46,517 bases of DNA, from the NCBI GenBank assembly GCA_012964435.1, contig DTTX01000037.1, positions 1-46,517 on the forward strand, in the 5' to 3' direction. Below, in pieces: positions 34,301 through 42,176 of the stretch; the stretch's first letter is position 1; each line of letters starts with the position of its first letter. Both the position numbers and the translations under genes were made by a program. Origin of the DNA: Mesonia sp. Its GTDB lineage: Bacteria > Bacteroidota > Bacteroidia > Flavobacteriales > Flavobacteriaceae. The notes below the pieces were generated by a model. It saw nothing but the letters and a program-made list of their open reading frames with translations, was not told the DNA's origin and made no database searches.

Positions 34301-36890
34301 GATGAGGTTCTGGTGCGAGTAAACCAACAAAATAATCATAAGGCGCCAAGTTTTTAGAAAATACATCGATCGAGAAATCGCCGCCACCTTCAAAAACTTT
34401 AGTTAAAAAGGTTGCTTTCAGCATTCCCGGAGATTTTTCATTCAGCTCAATTTTTTTACTGAAATAAGCTTCGCCTTCAGAAGAAAGTTGTGTTTCTAAC
34501 ATGGGTTGCTCGATTTTCTCAAAACTACGAACAGGATCGATAAAATCGTAGTTCGGAAATTTGTCGAAAGCACTTGAAGTTGAAGTGAGTGTTACTTCCA
34601 TTTCAGCTTTTAAATTTCTTGCCGGCGCGCCGTGTAACCAAGTAGAACTTAAATTTCCCGAAATAGGTTGAGTGGCATCGAGAATTTCATCGTCAAAATC
34701 GATCTTAATTTTTAATCGGTTTGGTTTTACGGTAGCTACTTTTAGGTTTTTAGAAAAGCTTGCGCCGCCTACGTGAACCGTCGCATTCCAATTTCCGGTA
34801 GGATCGGTATCTTGGGTATCAATAGGAAAGTAGTAAAAACCATTTTTAGCTTGTTGCGGATTCACATTTTCACTTAAGATCTCTTGTTTTACCAATTTTC
34901 CGCGAGCATCGGTCACTTCTAACTTGATCGGATGATTTTTAGGCAACGGGTTGGCTTGGTCATTCAAGGCGAAAGTTAAATGAATCGTATCTCCCGGCCG
35001 ATGAACACCACGTTCAGTATATAAAAATCCTTTTAAGCCTTTTTCTAAAATTTTACCGGAAACATCGAACTTACTTAAAGAAAGTGCATTCCCGTCATCT
35101 AGTTTTGCATAGGCATAATTTTTTCCTTTGTGAGCAATGGCAAAAGCGGCACGTTTATCACTATCGATAATTGCAAAACCTTCTTCATCTGTGGTCATTG
35201 AAGCGATAAGTTGTTGCTGGTAATTATAAATTTCTACCGTAACACCGGGTTCTGCTGTTGCATTTAATAAGTTGGTCGTAGCAAAATGATAAGAACGATT
35301 ATTACTTTCTTTAACGATAAAACCAAGATCAGAACCTAACACATTGGTGACGGCAAAACGATTTTCTCGATAATAAGAGGTGTGACAAGGGTTGTCGCGT
35401 TCTTGCCAGTTGTAAGGGGAGTTTCGCCAATCGTAAATTTCGTTGTCCCAATATTGCTCTTCACGTTCTTCTTCATCGCTAATGCTGGCGTTTTGGTAAC
35501 GCTCATTTTGCTCTGTTTGGGTTTCTTCGGTTTCACTTCCGCAATCAAAAGTGCTATAAGCTTTTTTAAAACTTATTTCTACCTGATACATGGCTCCCGG
35601 ATCGGCTTTAATGAAATCTGAAATATTAAGCGCGTGCGCCTTCCAAGAACTCAGTTCAAATTCGTTATTGGTTTTTAATGAAATTGTTTTTTTCGCAACG
35701 CGTCTTCCTACACGACGAAGGTTGTAAGAATTTTCTTCGTGCAATTCAGCATTTTGTAAAAACTGAAGCATATTATCTTCATAAATTTTAATCACACGCA
35801 CATCGACTGCAGAAAGATTAACGCTTTCAAAATAAATTGGGGTTTGCTCAGAATTGGGTAAAATAACTCCTTGTGAAAGCAAACGTATGGCTGGTTTGAG
35901 TTGCTGAAAAGAAAGCGTCTCAGAAAAATCTTTTTTAAGGTGATAACCGTAGCTGTTTTTAATTCCTTTAAAAATATCAATTTTTATTGCGCCCGTAATT
36001 CGGTTAGAAGGGTAAACGTGCAGCACATTTCCGTCGACTTCAAAGCGGAGTTTATTTTGATTTTGAATATTTACTAAACCGTCAAAATTTTGATCTTCCT
36101 GCAATGGGTCTGAAAAATTGATCGAAACCGAACTTTGTTCACCACGAGATGAACGTAAATCGATCACGGTGAAATTGTTTTTCCCCGGGATTGGGAAAGT
36201 ATTTTTACCTTCATTTTCTGCTTTGATAGGTTTACCGTCCCAAGAAATTTCTACTTGAGAATCATCAATTTTCCGCTGAATGCTATCGATGGTAAACGTG
36301 AAATAATTAGCATCGGCAGCTTCTTCCGGCCAAGTGATCTTTAGATTTTTCCCTTCTTGATCTGCTTCAATAATTTTTTTAGCATTTTTTAGCTGAATCA
36401 CATCCGAAGCTTCTAAGGTTCCGGTCACATATTGCCATTCTTTATCATAAGACTGTAAATTGTCGAGGTTAATTTTGAAGTTGGGCTGAATGGTCTTAAA
36501 ACTGAAGGTGAAACTCTCGAAGCCATCTTTTACGTCTTCGTATAATTCATCTAGATCTAGCCGAACCGAATATTCGGTATCGGGTTCTAAATAGTTTTCT
36601 GCTTTAAACAATAAGGTAGTACTGTTTTCTATAAGTAACTTTCCTTTGGTAGGAGGCGTAACTTTTATGTATTCTGAAGGGATTTCTTGCGTCATTTCAA
36701 ACTGCTCCAGCGCTTGCGCCAAGTCTATACGAATAGGCTCTGCAATAGAAGACCTGCCTTGCGTATGAAAAGAAATATATTCTTTAAACCTAAACAGGTT
36801 GTCGGTATTTTCTGTGGTGGCATCTTTGTCTTTACAAGCGGAAATAAGGCATAAGCAGAGCAGGGCAAATGCTCGATAAATGTTTTTCAT
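31335..36890 (-). CDS. Alpha-2-macroglobulin family lipoprotein with thioester
   Basis: A 1851-residue periplasmic lipoprotein that should trap proteases that breach the envelope. Lipid signal: LLCLCLISAC with C19. A chain of macroglobulin (MG) beta-domains fills residues about 40-1000, with the MG1/bait region between. The thioester motif CVEQ is present (C1408, PHGCVEQTTSG), so it can bind a protease covalently. The alpha-alpha helical thioester domain follows to about 1680, then a receptor-binding-like C-terminal domain. It is upstream of pbpC on the same strand, the known A2M-PBP1C pair. A 16-base palindrome lies 18 bases before its start. Confidence 0.94.
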   Translation of the reverse strand: MKNIYRAFALLCLCLISACKDKDATTENTDNLFRFKEYISFHTQGRSSIAEPIRIDLAQALEQFEMTQEIPSEYIKVTPPTKGKLLIENSTTLLFKAENYLEPDTEYSVRLDLDELYEDVKDGFESFTFSFKTIQPNFKINLDNLQSYDKEWQYVTGTLEASDVIQLKNAKKIIEADQEGKNLKITWPEEAADANYFTFTIDSIQRKIDDSQVEISWDGKPIKAENEGKNTFPIPGKNNFTVIDLRSSRGEQSSVSINFSDPLQEDQNFDGLVNIQNQNKLRFEVDGNVLHVYPSNRITGAIKIDIFKGIKNSYGYHLKKDFSETLSFQQLKPAIRLLSQGVILPNSEQTPIYFESVNLSAVDVRVIKIYEDNMLQFLQNAELHEENSYNLRRVGRRVAKKTISLKTNNEFELSSWKAHALNISDFIKADPGAMYQVEISFKKAYSTFDCGSETEETQTEQNERYQNASISDEEEREEQYWDNEIYDWRNSPYNWQERDNPCHTSYYRENRFAVTNVLGSDLGFIVKESNNRSYHFATTNLLNATAEPGVTVEIYNYQQQLIASMTTDEEGFAIIDSDKRAAFAIAHKGKNYAYAKLDDGNALSLSKFDVSGKILEKGLKGFLYTERGVHRPGDTIHLTFALNDQANPLPKNHPIKLEVTDARGKLVKQEILSENVNPQQAKNGFYYFPIDTQDTDPTGNWNATVHVGGASFSKNLKVATVKPNRLKIKIDFDDEILDATQPISGNLSSTWLHGAPARNLKAEMEVTLTSTSSAFDKFPNYDFIDPVRSFEKIEQPMLETQLSSEGEAYFSKKIELNEKSPGMLKATFLTKVFEGGGDFSIDVFSKNLAPYDYFVGLLAPEPHRYGSYYTDENTVFDVVSVDAQGEVSGNRELEVKVFEIEWRWWWSRGRDNLSRYENTNTYRPVKDFTVSTGSNGRGQFTLNIPERNGGRYLIRVIDKASGHATGKTVYFYRNWWKRPSGANAESSKMLVFSADKENYQVGEEAVITFPSGSKGSAFISIENGTEVLSKQWVATQKGETQVKIPLTKEMAPNVYVNISLMQPHAQTKNDLPIRLYGVIPLMVENPKTKLQPKIEMPKLLKPEENYTVKISETQDREMTYTLAVVDEGLLDLTRFSTPNIHGAFYAREALGVKTYDIFDDVIGAYSGSVENIYEIGGGDAAAGAKNRKADRFKPVVTYLGPFHLKAGESKTHQLFMPNYVGSVKTMVVAGNHSTSAYGNAEKVTPVRKPLMVLASLPRKLSPGEKVTLPVTVFAMEKQVKNVKVEIKADEAFTAVGETSKNISFNEIGEQIVNFEFEVNATDQPQTFQIYASGNGEKAKTLVEIDVENPNPITQKSTTYTLENKQSQEIDLTTFGVEGSNAASVEFSTLPPMDFSKRIEYLIRYPHGCVEQTTSGAFPQLFMGDIFDLSFNKKQEIEENIKHAINRLNNFQTTSGGLSYWPESGNANEWGTNYAGHFMLEAKKKGYALPITFLSNWMRYQRNEARQWRNSRTRYNSSLIQAYRLYTLALAGQPELAAMNRLLESGEMSNDAKWRLAAAYALAGKDRVAKEIAATANINFESNDYNYYTYGSPFRNKAMALETMVVLEDNQQRELAISLAKNLSSSRWHSTQETSCALLALAKMANKNGGKSVEVNYELNGISENIQTTKALAKRDLKIKMGSNQLSLKNQKDNILYVTVSQSGKLPLGKELISQSKLAVKTRFVDGAGNSIDVSELRQGTEVTAKVSVTNISMDNVDNIALSQIFPSGWEVVNTSFTCLNGGADGEADYKDIRDDRVNFYFELDSKKTKTFSVKLNASYLGTYYLPGTQAEAMYDNTYFARTKGQWIKVVQ

Positions 36891-36908
36891 GAAGCAGAAG
36901 TTTGTATG

Positions 36909-36924
36909 TCTCTAAAGTTAGAGA
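36909..36924. promoter_or_regulatory. Palindrome upstream of alpha-2-macroglobulin gene
   Basis: TCTCTAA-AG-TTAGAGA has perfect 7-base arms and lies 18 bases before the a2m ATG, overlapping a possible -7 region (TAACTTTA on the minus strand). It could be an operator. No regulator gene is nearby and no second copy was noticed. Confidence 0.4.
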
Positions 36925-36933
36925 ATTGCTTAG

Positions 36934-36956
36934 AAAAAAACACGCTGATGATCAGC
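36934..36956 (-). terminator. Possible terminator after isoaspartyl peptidase gene
   Basis: On the minus strand GCTGA-TCA-TCAGC (36956-36944) is followed by GTG and seven T residues. The 5-bp stem is short, but the T run is good. It lies 55 bases after the stop of the gene at 37011. Confidence 0.5.
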
Positions 36957-37010
36957 TAATTTTAGAAAAATTTTGGAATATAATTTTTAAGTCACTTGAA
37001 GTTGAAAAGC

Positions 37011-38072
37011 TTATTCTTTCGCATACATTTTAATGGTCATTTCATCATTTAAATAACTCGCTCTAAACATTCCGGGGGTGTTGAATTCCATCGCAATATT
37101 TCCAAGATGATCGATTGCGATGATGCCGCCATTACCGCCTAAATCGGGTTGTTTTTCGTAAATCACTTTTTTAACGGCTTCAGCTAAGCTTAAACCTTTA
37201 TATTCCATCAATGCAGAAATATCGTAAGCCACAACGCCACGAATATAATATTCGCCCCAACCTGTTCCCGAAACGGCGCAGGTTTTGTTGTTGGCATAAG
37301 TTCCCGCGCCGATGATGGGAGAATCACCAATGCGTCCCCATTTTTTGTTGGCCATTCCGCCGGTAGAGGTTCCTGCAGCAAGATTTCCGTTTTTATCTAA
37401 AGCTACACAACCTACCGTTCCAAATTTAGTTCCGTTAATATCGGGATTATAAAATGCCGCTTGCTTATTTTCATTTTCTCTTTTTATACGCTCAATATTT
37501 TGAAGTTGTTTATCGGTAATAAAATATTCGGGATCGACGATCTCTAAATTTCTGGTTTTCGCAAAAGCTTCAGCACCTTCGCGAGCGAGCAACACGTGGT
37601 CTGAATTTTCCATTACTTCGTAGGCCAAATTTATGGGATTTTTTACGGTTGAAATTCCGGCAACTCCACCAGCATTAAGGGTTTTGCCATCCATAATCGA
37701 AGCATCCAATTCGGGCAACTCTTCGTTGGTAAGCACGGCGCCTTTCCCTGAGTTGAATAAAGGTGAATCTTCCATCACATTAATTGTGCGCTGTACGGCT
37801 TCGACAGCCGAACCTCCTTTTTTTAAAATTTCATTTCCGGTGGTGATGGCTTCTTGCAATTTATCGTGGTAAGCTTGCTCTAACGAATCTGATAAATTTC
37901 CTTTTTTAATATATCCTGCGCCACCGTGAATGACGATCCCAAACGGAGCTTTTTGCTTTGCGATTGTATCTGCGGAAGTATTTCTGGTTGTATTAGTATC
38001 GTTGCTTTTTATAGGAGTTTCACAACTTAAAGTAAGTACCAAAAAACTTAAAAGGAAGAAGTATTTTTTCAT
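37011..38072 (-). CDS. Isoaspartyl peptidase / plant-type asparaginase lipoprotein
   Basis: A 353-residue Ntn-hydrolase that cleaves isoaspartyl dipeptides and, more slowly, L-asparagine. The nucleophile is T219 in KFGTVGCVALD, freed by self-cleavage after G218. GTSTGGMANKKWGRIGDSPIIGAG carries the substrate-binding Arg, Asp and Gly. An N-terminal lipoprotein signal (FLLSFLVLTLSC, C17) precedes the enzyme, so it should be anchored in the envelope, whereas E. coli IaaA is cytoplasmic. Length (about 335 without signal) is normal. The possible terminator at 36934-36956 lies between it and the a2m gene. Confidence 0.93.
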   Translation of the reverse strand: MKKYFFLLSFLVLTLSCETPIKSNDTNTTRNTSADTIAKQKAPFGIVIHGGAGYIKKGNLSDSLEQAYHDKLQEAITTGNEILKKGGSAVEAVQRTINVMEDSPLFNSGKGAVLTNEELPELDASIMDGKTLNAGGVAGISTVKNPINLAYEVMENSDHVLLAREGAEAFAKTRNLEIVDPEYFITDKQLQNIERIKRENENKQAAFYNPDINGTKFGTVGCVALDKNGNLAAGTSTGGMANKKWGRIGDSPIIGAGTYANNKTCAVSGTGWGEYYIRGVVAYDISALMEYKGLSLAEAVKKVIYEKQPDLGGNGGIIAIDHLGNIAMEFNTPGMFRASYLNDEMTIKMYAKE

Positions 38073-38289
38073 GAGAACTAGAATTTTTAACTAAGATATA
38101 AATTTTGAAGTTTTTCTTGCGTGAGGGATGGAGGCTTTGTTGGAGCTCTTTTGAGATTCCTGCCTGCGCAGGAATTGAAAAAAGCGACTGCCGAGAGCCC
38201 GACCCAAAGGGTCACGCCCAAAAAAGAATTAGAATGCTGAAGAGATAGCTTTAAAATATGTAACTTTAAGTGTTTAAAAAATTAAAATT
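38073..38289. repeat. Divergent gap with two short palindromes
   Basis: ATTCCTGC-CTGC-GCAGGAAT (about 38155-38174) is a perfect 8-bp hairpin, and GACCC-AAA-GGGTC follows at about 38200-38212. Both look like dispersed intergenic repeats rather than terminators, since neither has a T run. They separate the divergent asparaginase and nbaC genes. No promoter is clear. Confidence 0.5.
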
Positions 38290-38832
38290 ATGGCTATCCA
38301 GAAACCATTTAATCTTCACCAATGGGTTGAAGAAAATAGAGATACGTTAAAGCCGCCTGTAGGCAATAAAAATTTGTACAAAGATGCCGGTGATTATATT
38401 GTGATGATCGTTGCCGGACCCAATGCCAGAAAGGATTATCATTACAATGAAACGGAAGAATTGTTTTATCAGTTAGAAGGTAATATTGAAGTGCACATTC
38501 AGGAAGATGGGGAGAAGAAAACGATGAAATTAGGTCCGGGAGATATGTATTTGCATCCGGCAAGCGTCCCACATTCTCCGGCAAGACAAGAAGGATCGAT
38601 CGGTTTGGTGGTCGAGCGCAAACGTGCGCATCTTGAAGGTAATGATGGTTTGCTATGGTTTTGCGACAATTGCAACCATAAATTGTATGAAGTTTACTTC
38701 CCGTTACACGACATTGAAAAAGACTTTTTAAAGCATTTTAAACACTTTTATGCAAGCGAAGACTTGCGAACTTGTGATCATTGCGGAGAAGTAATGCCGG
38801 TAGATGAACGTTTTGTTGCTGAAGAGGAATAA
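38290..38832 (+). CDS. nbaC: 3-hydroxyanthranilate 3,4-dioxygenase
   Basis: A 180-residue cupin enzyme that opens the ring of 3-hydroxyanthranilate in the kynurenine pathway, towards NAD or tryptophan breakdown. Iron ligands H51, E57 and H95 and substrate residues R47 and R99 lie at the same numbers as in the Cupriavidus metallidurans enzyme. The C-terminal rubredoxin-like site has C125-x-x-C128 and C162-x-x-C165. No other kynurenine gene adjoins it unless the aldehyde dehydrogenase downstream, 133 bases away, acts on its product. Its expression is probably separate from the divergent asparaginase. Confidence 0.95.
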   Translation: MAIQKPFNLHQWVEENRDTLKPPVGNKNLYKDAGDYIVMIVAGPNARKDYHYNETEELFYQLEGNIEVHIQEDGEKKTMKLGPGDMYLHPASVPHSPARQEGSIGLVVERKRAHLEGNDGLLWFCDNCNHKLYEVYFPLHDIEKDFLKHFKHFYASEDLRTCDHCGEVMPVDERFVAEEE

Positions 38833-38965
38833 AATCTTTATTTTGAAAACATCTTCAAAGATTAATTACACTTAGTTTTAGTTAATAAATTCTAATATGG
38901 ATTTGCGACAAATTTTGTTATTTTCGTAAAAACTGAAACTATAAATTTATAAAACTGCAAAATTA

Positions 38966-40519
38966 ATGAGTCAAATCGCAAAAGATTTTGGAATTGATAA
39001 AGCCTTAGAAGAATTAGGGCTTCAAGATATAAACAACGGAACTTCGACCGGGAAAGATTTCTTTTCTAACGGAGAAATTATCGAATCCTATTCTCCCGTT
39101 GATGGAGCTTTGATAGGAAAAGTAAAAGCCACCACGCCTGAAGATTACGAAAAAGTGATCACTACGGCAGAAAAAGGCTTTAAGGAATGGCGAACAATGC
39201 CGGCTCCGCAACGAGGTGAAATTGTTAGAAAATTTAATGACGAATTACGCCGACTTAAAGAACCACTGGGAAAACTGGTTTCTTACGAAATGGGAAAATC
39301 ATATCAGGAAGGTTTAGGTGAGGTACAGGAGATGATCGATATCTGTGATTTTGCGGTAGGATTATCAAGACAATTACACGGTTTAACGATGCATTCTGAA
39401 CGTCCCGGACACAGAATGTACGAGCAATACCATCCGCTTGGCGTGGTTGGAATTATTTCAGCCTTTAACTTTCCGGTCGCAGTTTGGTCTTGGAATACGG
39501 CTTTAGCCTGGGTTTGTGGTGATGCTTGTATCTGGAAAGGTTCAGAGAAAACTCCGCTTACCTCGGTAGCTTGCCAGAATATCGCTGCTCGTGTTTTTTC
39601 TGAAAACGGAGTGCCAGAAGGTATTTCCTGCTTGATCACCGGCGATTATAAAGTAGGTGAGTTGATGACCAAAGACGAGCGAATTCCGCTAATATCTGCA
39701 ACGGGTTCTACCCGAATGGGAAAAACCGTAGCGAAAGAAGTGGCCGGGCGTTTAGGGAAATCTCTTTTAGAATTGGGCGGAAATAATGCGATTATCGTTA
39801 CTCCAGATGCGAATATTAAAAATACGGTAATCGGTGCGGTTTTTGGCGCTGTAGGAACTTGCGGGCAACGTTGTACGTCTACACGAAGATTAATTGTTCA
39901 CGAAGAGGTGTATGATAAAGTGAAAAATGCGATCGTAGATGCTTACCAGCAAATTAAGATAGGGAATCCGTTAGATGAGAATAATCACGTTGGGCCGCTA
40001 ATCGATAAAGATGCGGTTAAAAATTATCAGGCTGCTTTAGAAAAAGTGGTAGAAGAAGGTGGAAAAGTATTAGTTGAAGGTGGCGTTTTAGAAGGTGAAG
40101 GTTACGAAAGCGGTTGCTATGTAAAACCCGCGATTGCTGAAGCTGAAAATCATTTTGAGATCGTCCAGCACGAAACTTTTGCACCCGTACTTTATATTAT
40201 GAAGTATAAAGGTGATGTTGGGAATGCGCTTGAGTTACAGAACGGTGTTCGCCAGGGACTTTCTTCAGCGATTATGACCAATAATTTACGAGAAGCCGAA
40301 CGTTTCTTATCGGTAGAAGGTTCAGATTGTGGAATTGCCAATGTAAATATTGGAACTTCCGGAGCTGAAATTGGTGGTGCTTTTGGTGGCGAGAAAGAAA
40401 CCGGTGGCGGTCGTGAATCTGGTTCTGATGCCTGGAAAGTATATATGCGCAGACAAACCAATACGATCAATTACACGACAGAATTACCATTAGCACAGGG
40501 AATCAAATTCGATTTATAA
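38966..40519 (+). CDS. Aldehyde dehydrogenase, antiquitin (ALDH7)-like
   Basis: A 517-residue NAD(P)-dependent aldehyde dehydrogenase. The catalytic cysteine is C303 in GQRCTSTRR and the general base E269 in LLELGGNNA. The motif NFPVAVWSWN and overall length match ALDH7 / antiquitin, which oxidises alpha-aminoadipate semialdehyde in lysine breakdown. Because it follows 3-hydroxyanthranilate dioxygenase, a role on 2-aminomuconate semialdehyde is an alternative, but that enzyme is usually of another ALDH group. A terminator follows at 40553-40583. Confidence 0.9.
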   Translation: MSQIAKDFGIDKALEELGLQDINNGTSTGKDFFSNGEIIESYSPVDGALIGKVKATTPEDYEKVITTAEKGFKEWRTMPAPQRGEIVRKFNDELRRLKEPLGKLVSYEMGKSYQEGLGEVQEMIDICDFAVGLSRQLHGLTMHSERPGHRMYEQYHPLGVVGIISAFNFPVAVWSWNTALAWVCGDACIWKGSEKTPLTSVACQNIAARVFSENGVPEGISCLITGDYKVGELMTKDERIPLISATGSTRMGKTVAKEVAGRLGKSLLELGGNNAIIVTPDANIKNTVIGAVFGAVGTCGQRCTSTRRLIVHEEVYDKVKNAIVDAYQQIKIGNPLDENNHVGPLIDKDAVKNYQAALEKVVEEGGKVLVEGGVLEGEGYESGCYVKPAIAEAENHFEIVQHETFAPVLYIMKYKGDVGNALELQNGVRQGLSSAIMTNNLREAERFLSVEGSDCGIANVNIGTSGAEIGGAFGGEKETGGGRESGSDAWKVYMRRQTNTINYTTELPLAQGIKFDL

Positions 40520-40552
40520 ACTTTAAAATTAGTGCTGAAGTTATAGAAGGTC

Positions 40553-40583
40553 AACCTCGTAGTTTTTCTAAAATTACGAGGTT
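40553..40583 (+). terminator. Rho-independent terminator after the aldehyde dehydrogenase gene
   Basis: A 14-bp stem (AACCTCGTAGTTTT with AAAATTACGAGGTT, one G-U) has a three-base TCT loop and is followed by TTTT. It lies 33 bases past the stop and is a clear intrinsic terminator. Confidence 0.88.
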
Positions 40584-40657
40584 TTTTATGTTTCCATCTA
40601 AGATTGTAACATTCAAAAATTGCTCTCGTACTTATGATACAAACAAAACAACAGTAT

Positions 40658-41524
40658 ATGAATAAACTTTACATCTCTTTAAGTCTAATATTTGTTACTT
40701 GTACTTGTTTAGCTCAAACCAATCCGGAGTTACAAAGAATGGCTGATGCTGATCAATCAGAAAGAATGTCGGGAAATATTAATTGGGCAGAACTCAATAA
40801 AAATGATGGTATTCGTCTTACGAAAGCCACAAAGCTTTTTAATAATGGGGCATTAAAAACGGCCAAAGATTATTATAATGCCGGGATTATTTTTCAGCAC
40901 GGTAACGATACTATCGCCTCGAAAATGGCAGTAGAAAGTTTTAAAAAAGCTATTGAAATGGATTCTACTCTTAACCGATGGTGGTATGCTGCAGCGGTAG
41001 ATCGTGATTTGATGAGACGAGACGAACCGCAAATTTATGGTACGCAATATATTGGGGATGATTCTGGAAAACAAAAACAGTATAAGATGGATACTACCCA
41101 AGTCTCCGATCAAGAAAGAATTTATTACCGTGTACCCACTTTAACTCAACAAAAAGAGAATGAAAGAATAATAAACTTGAAAAAAGTTTTTTTCTACTAT
41201 ACAGGAACAAACTCGATTGACAAAACAATTGATTTAGTTAAAACTGAATTTAAAAAAGGAAAAGAAAGCGAATATTATATTGCAGAGAGCGATTTAAATA
41301 ATTTTGGATATCATTTAATGTCGCAAAATAGATTAGAGGATTCTTTAAAAGTTTTGAAACTGAATACGGAATTATATCCTAAAGCAGCAAACACGTGGGA
41401 TAGTTATGGGGAGATTTTACTGAAGTTGGGCAAAGAAAAGGAAGCTGTAAATGCTTACAAAAAATCTCTAAAGCTTGATCCTAATAACGAAAATGCAAGA
41501 AATATAATTGAAGAACATAAGTAG
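40658..41524 (+). CDS. Secreted tetratricopeptide repeat protein
   Basis: A 288-residue exported protein. The ATG at 40658 is chosen because it gives a compact signal peptide (LYISLSLIFVTCTCLAQ); an upstream in-frame ATG at 40634 only adds eight polar residues. The N-terminal half (about 60-110) contains a Sel1/TPR-like helical part. Two clear TPRs lie at about 205-285 (GYHLMSQNRLEDSLKVLKLN ... SYGEILLKLGKEKEAVNAYK). TPRs bind other proteins; the partner is unknown. The cysteines before the cleavage site are not a strong lipobox. It converges with the PhnA gene, 8 bases apart. Confidence 0.85.
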   Translation: MNKLYISLSLIFVTCTCLAQTNPELQRMADADQSERMSGNINWAELNKNDGIRLTKATKLFNNGALKTAKDYYNAGIIFQHGNDTIASKMAVESFKKAIEMDSTLNRWWYAAAVDRDLMRRDEPQIYGTQYIGDDSGKQKQYKMDTTQVSDQERIYYRVPTLTQQKENERIINLKKVFFYYTGTNSIDKTIDLVKTEFKKGKESEYYIAESDLNNFGYHLMSQNRLEDSLKVLKLNTELYPKAANTWDSYGEILLKLGKEKEAVNAYKKSLKLDPNNENARNIIEEHK

Positions 41525-41538
41525 CCAAAAAACTACTT
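41519..41538. terminator. Possible bidirectional terminator hairpin
   Basis: AAGTAG and CTACTT form a 6-bp stem over an 8-base loop, covering both stop codons of the convergent pair. On the plus strand it is followed by GGTTTTCTTT. The stem is short, so confidence is modest. Confidence 0.35.
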
Positions 41539-42117
41539 GGTTTTCTTTACGTATTGCGTAAGGATCACAATCTGCTGTCCTTCCACACGACCTTCAATTT
41601 GTTCAGCATTATCCCAAACCAGTGAAATACGATGAACGGCAGTACCACGTTTTGCCGTAAAATTTGCGCCTTTTACACCCAGATCTTTGATAAGTACAAC
41701 CGAGTCGCCATCTGCCAGGATGTTTCCGTTGCTGTCTTTATGAATAATTTTTTCAGCTTCATCTTCGGTTTCTTCTGTAGATTTTGCCCAGGCTAAAGCT
41801 TCGTCATCCAGATACATCATATCTAATAAATCCTGCGGCCAGCCTTCGCTGCGTAAGCGATTCAGCATTCGCCAGGCAACGATTTGCACCGGTAAATGTT
41901 CGCTCCACATACTTTCGTTTAAACAGCGCCAGTGATTAGGATCTACTTTTTCTGGATCTTCGATTTGGTCAACACAATTCTTACAAGCATAGATCGAATC
42001 GTCTAAAGTACCTTCAGAAGTTGGCGGTACCTGATAGATCTGTAAGTCGTGTTCGTAACCACATAATTCACATTTGTTACCACTACGGTCTGTTAATCGT
42101 TTTTCAAGTACGCTCAT
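41533..42117 (-). CDS. PhnA domain protein
   Basis: A 194-residue protein with a C-terminal PhnA/YjdM domain (about 125-190: DSNGNILADGDSVVLIKDLGVKG). The N-terminal part carries a zinc-ribbon-like set of cysteines (C16-x-x-C19 in NKCELCGYE, then C45-x-x-C48 in YACKNC). Despite the name, PhnA-domain proteins are not required for phosphonate breakdown, and their role is unsettled. It is longer than E. coli YjdM (111 residues) because of an insert between zinc ribbon and PhnA domain, common in this phylum. Confidence 0.92.
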   Translation of the reverse strand: MSVLEKRLTDRSGNKCELCGYEHDLQIYQVPPTSEGTLDDSIYACKNCVDQIEDPEKVDPNHWRCLNESMWSEHLPVQIVAWRMLNRLRSEGWPQDLLDMMYLDDEALAWAKSTEETEDEAEKIIHKDSNGNILADGDSVVLIKDLGVKGANFTAKRGTAVHRISLVWDNAEQIEGRVEGQQIVILTQYVKKTK

Positions 42118-42176
42118 TTTCTAAAAATTTCAGCAAAAATAATTCTTTACTTGAGAAACAGAAGCAAATTCAGTGA

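Noticed and set aside
35336-35621. Open frames on both strands inside the alpha-2-macroglobulin gene
   Set aside because: They lie wholly within a continuous 1851-codon gene whose protein has recognisable domains; no start context supports them.
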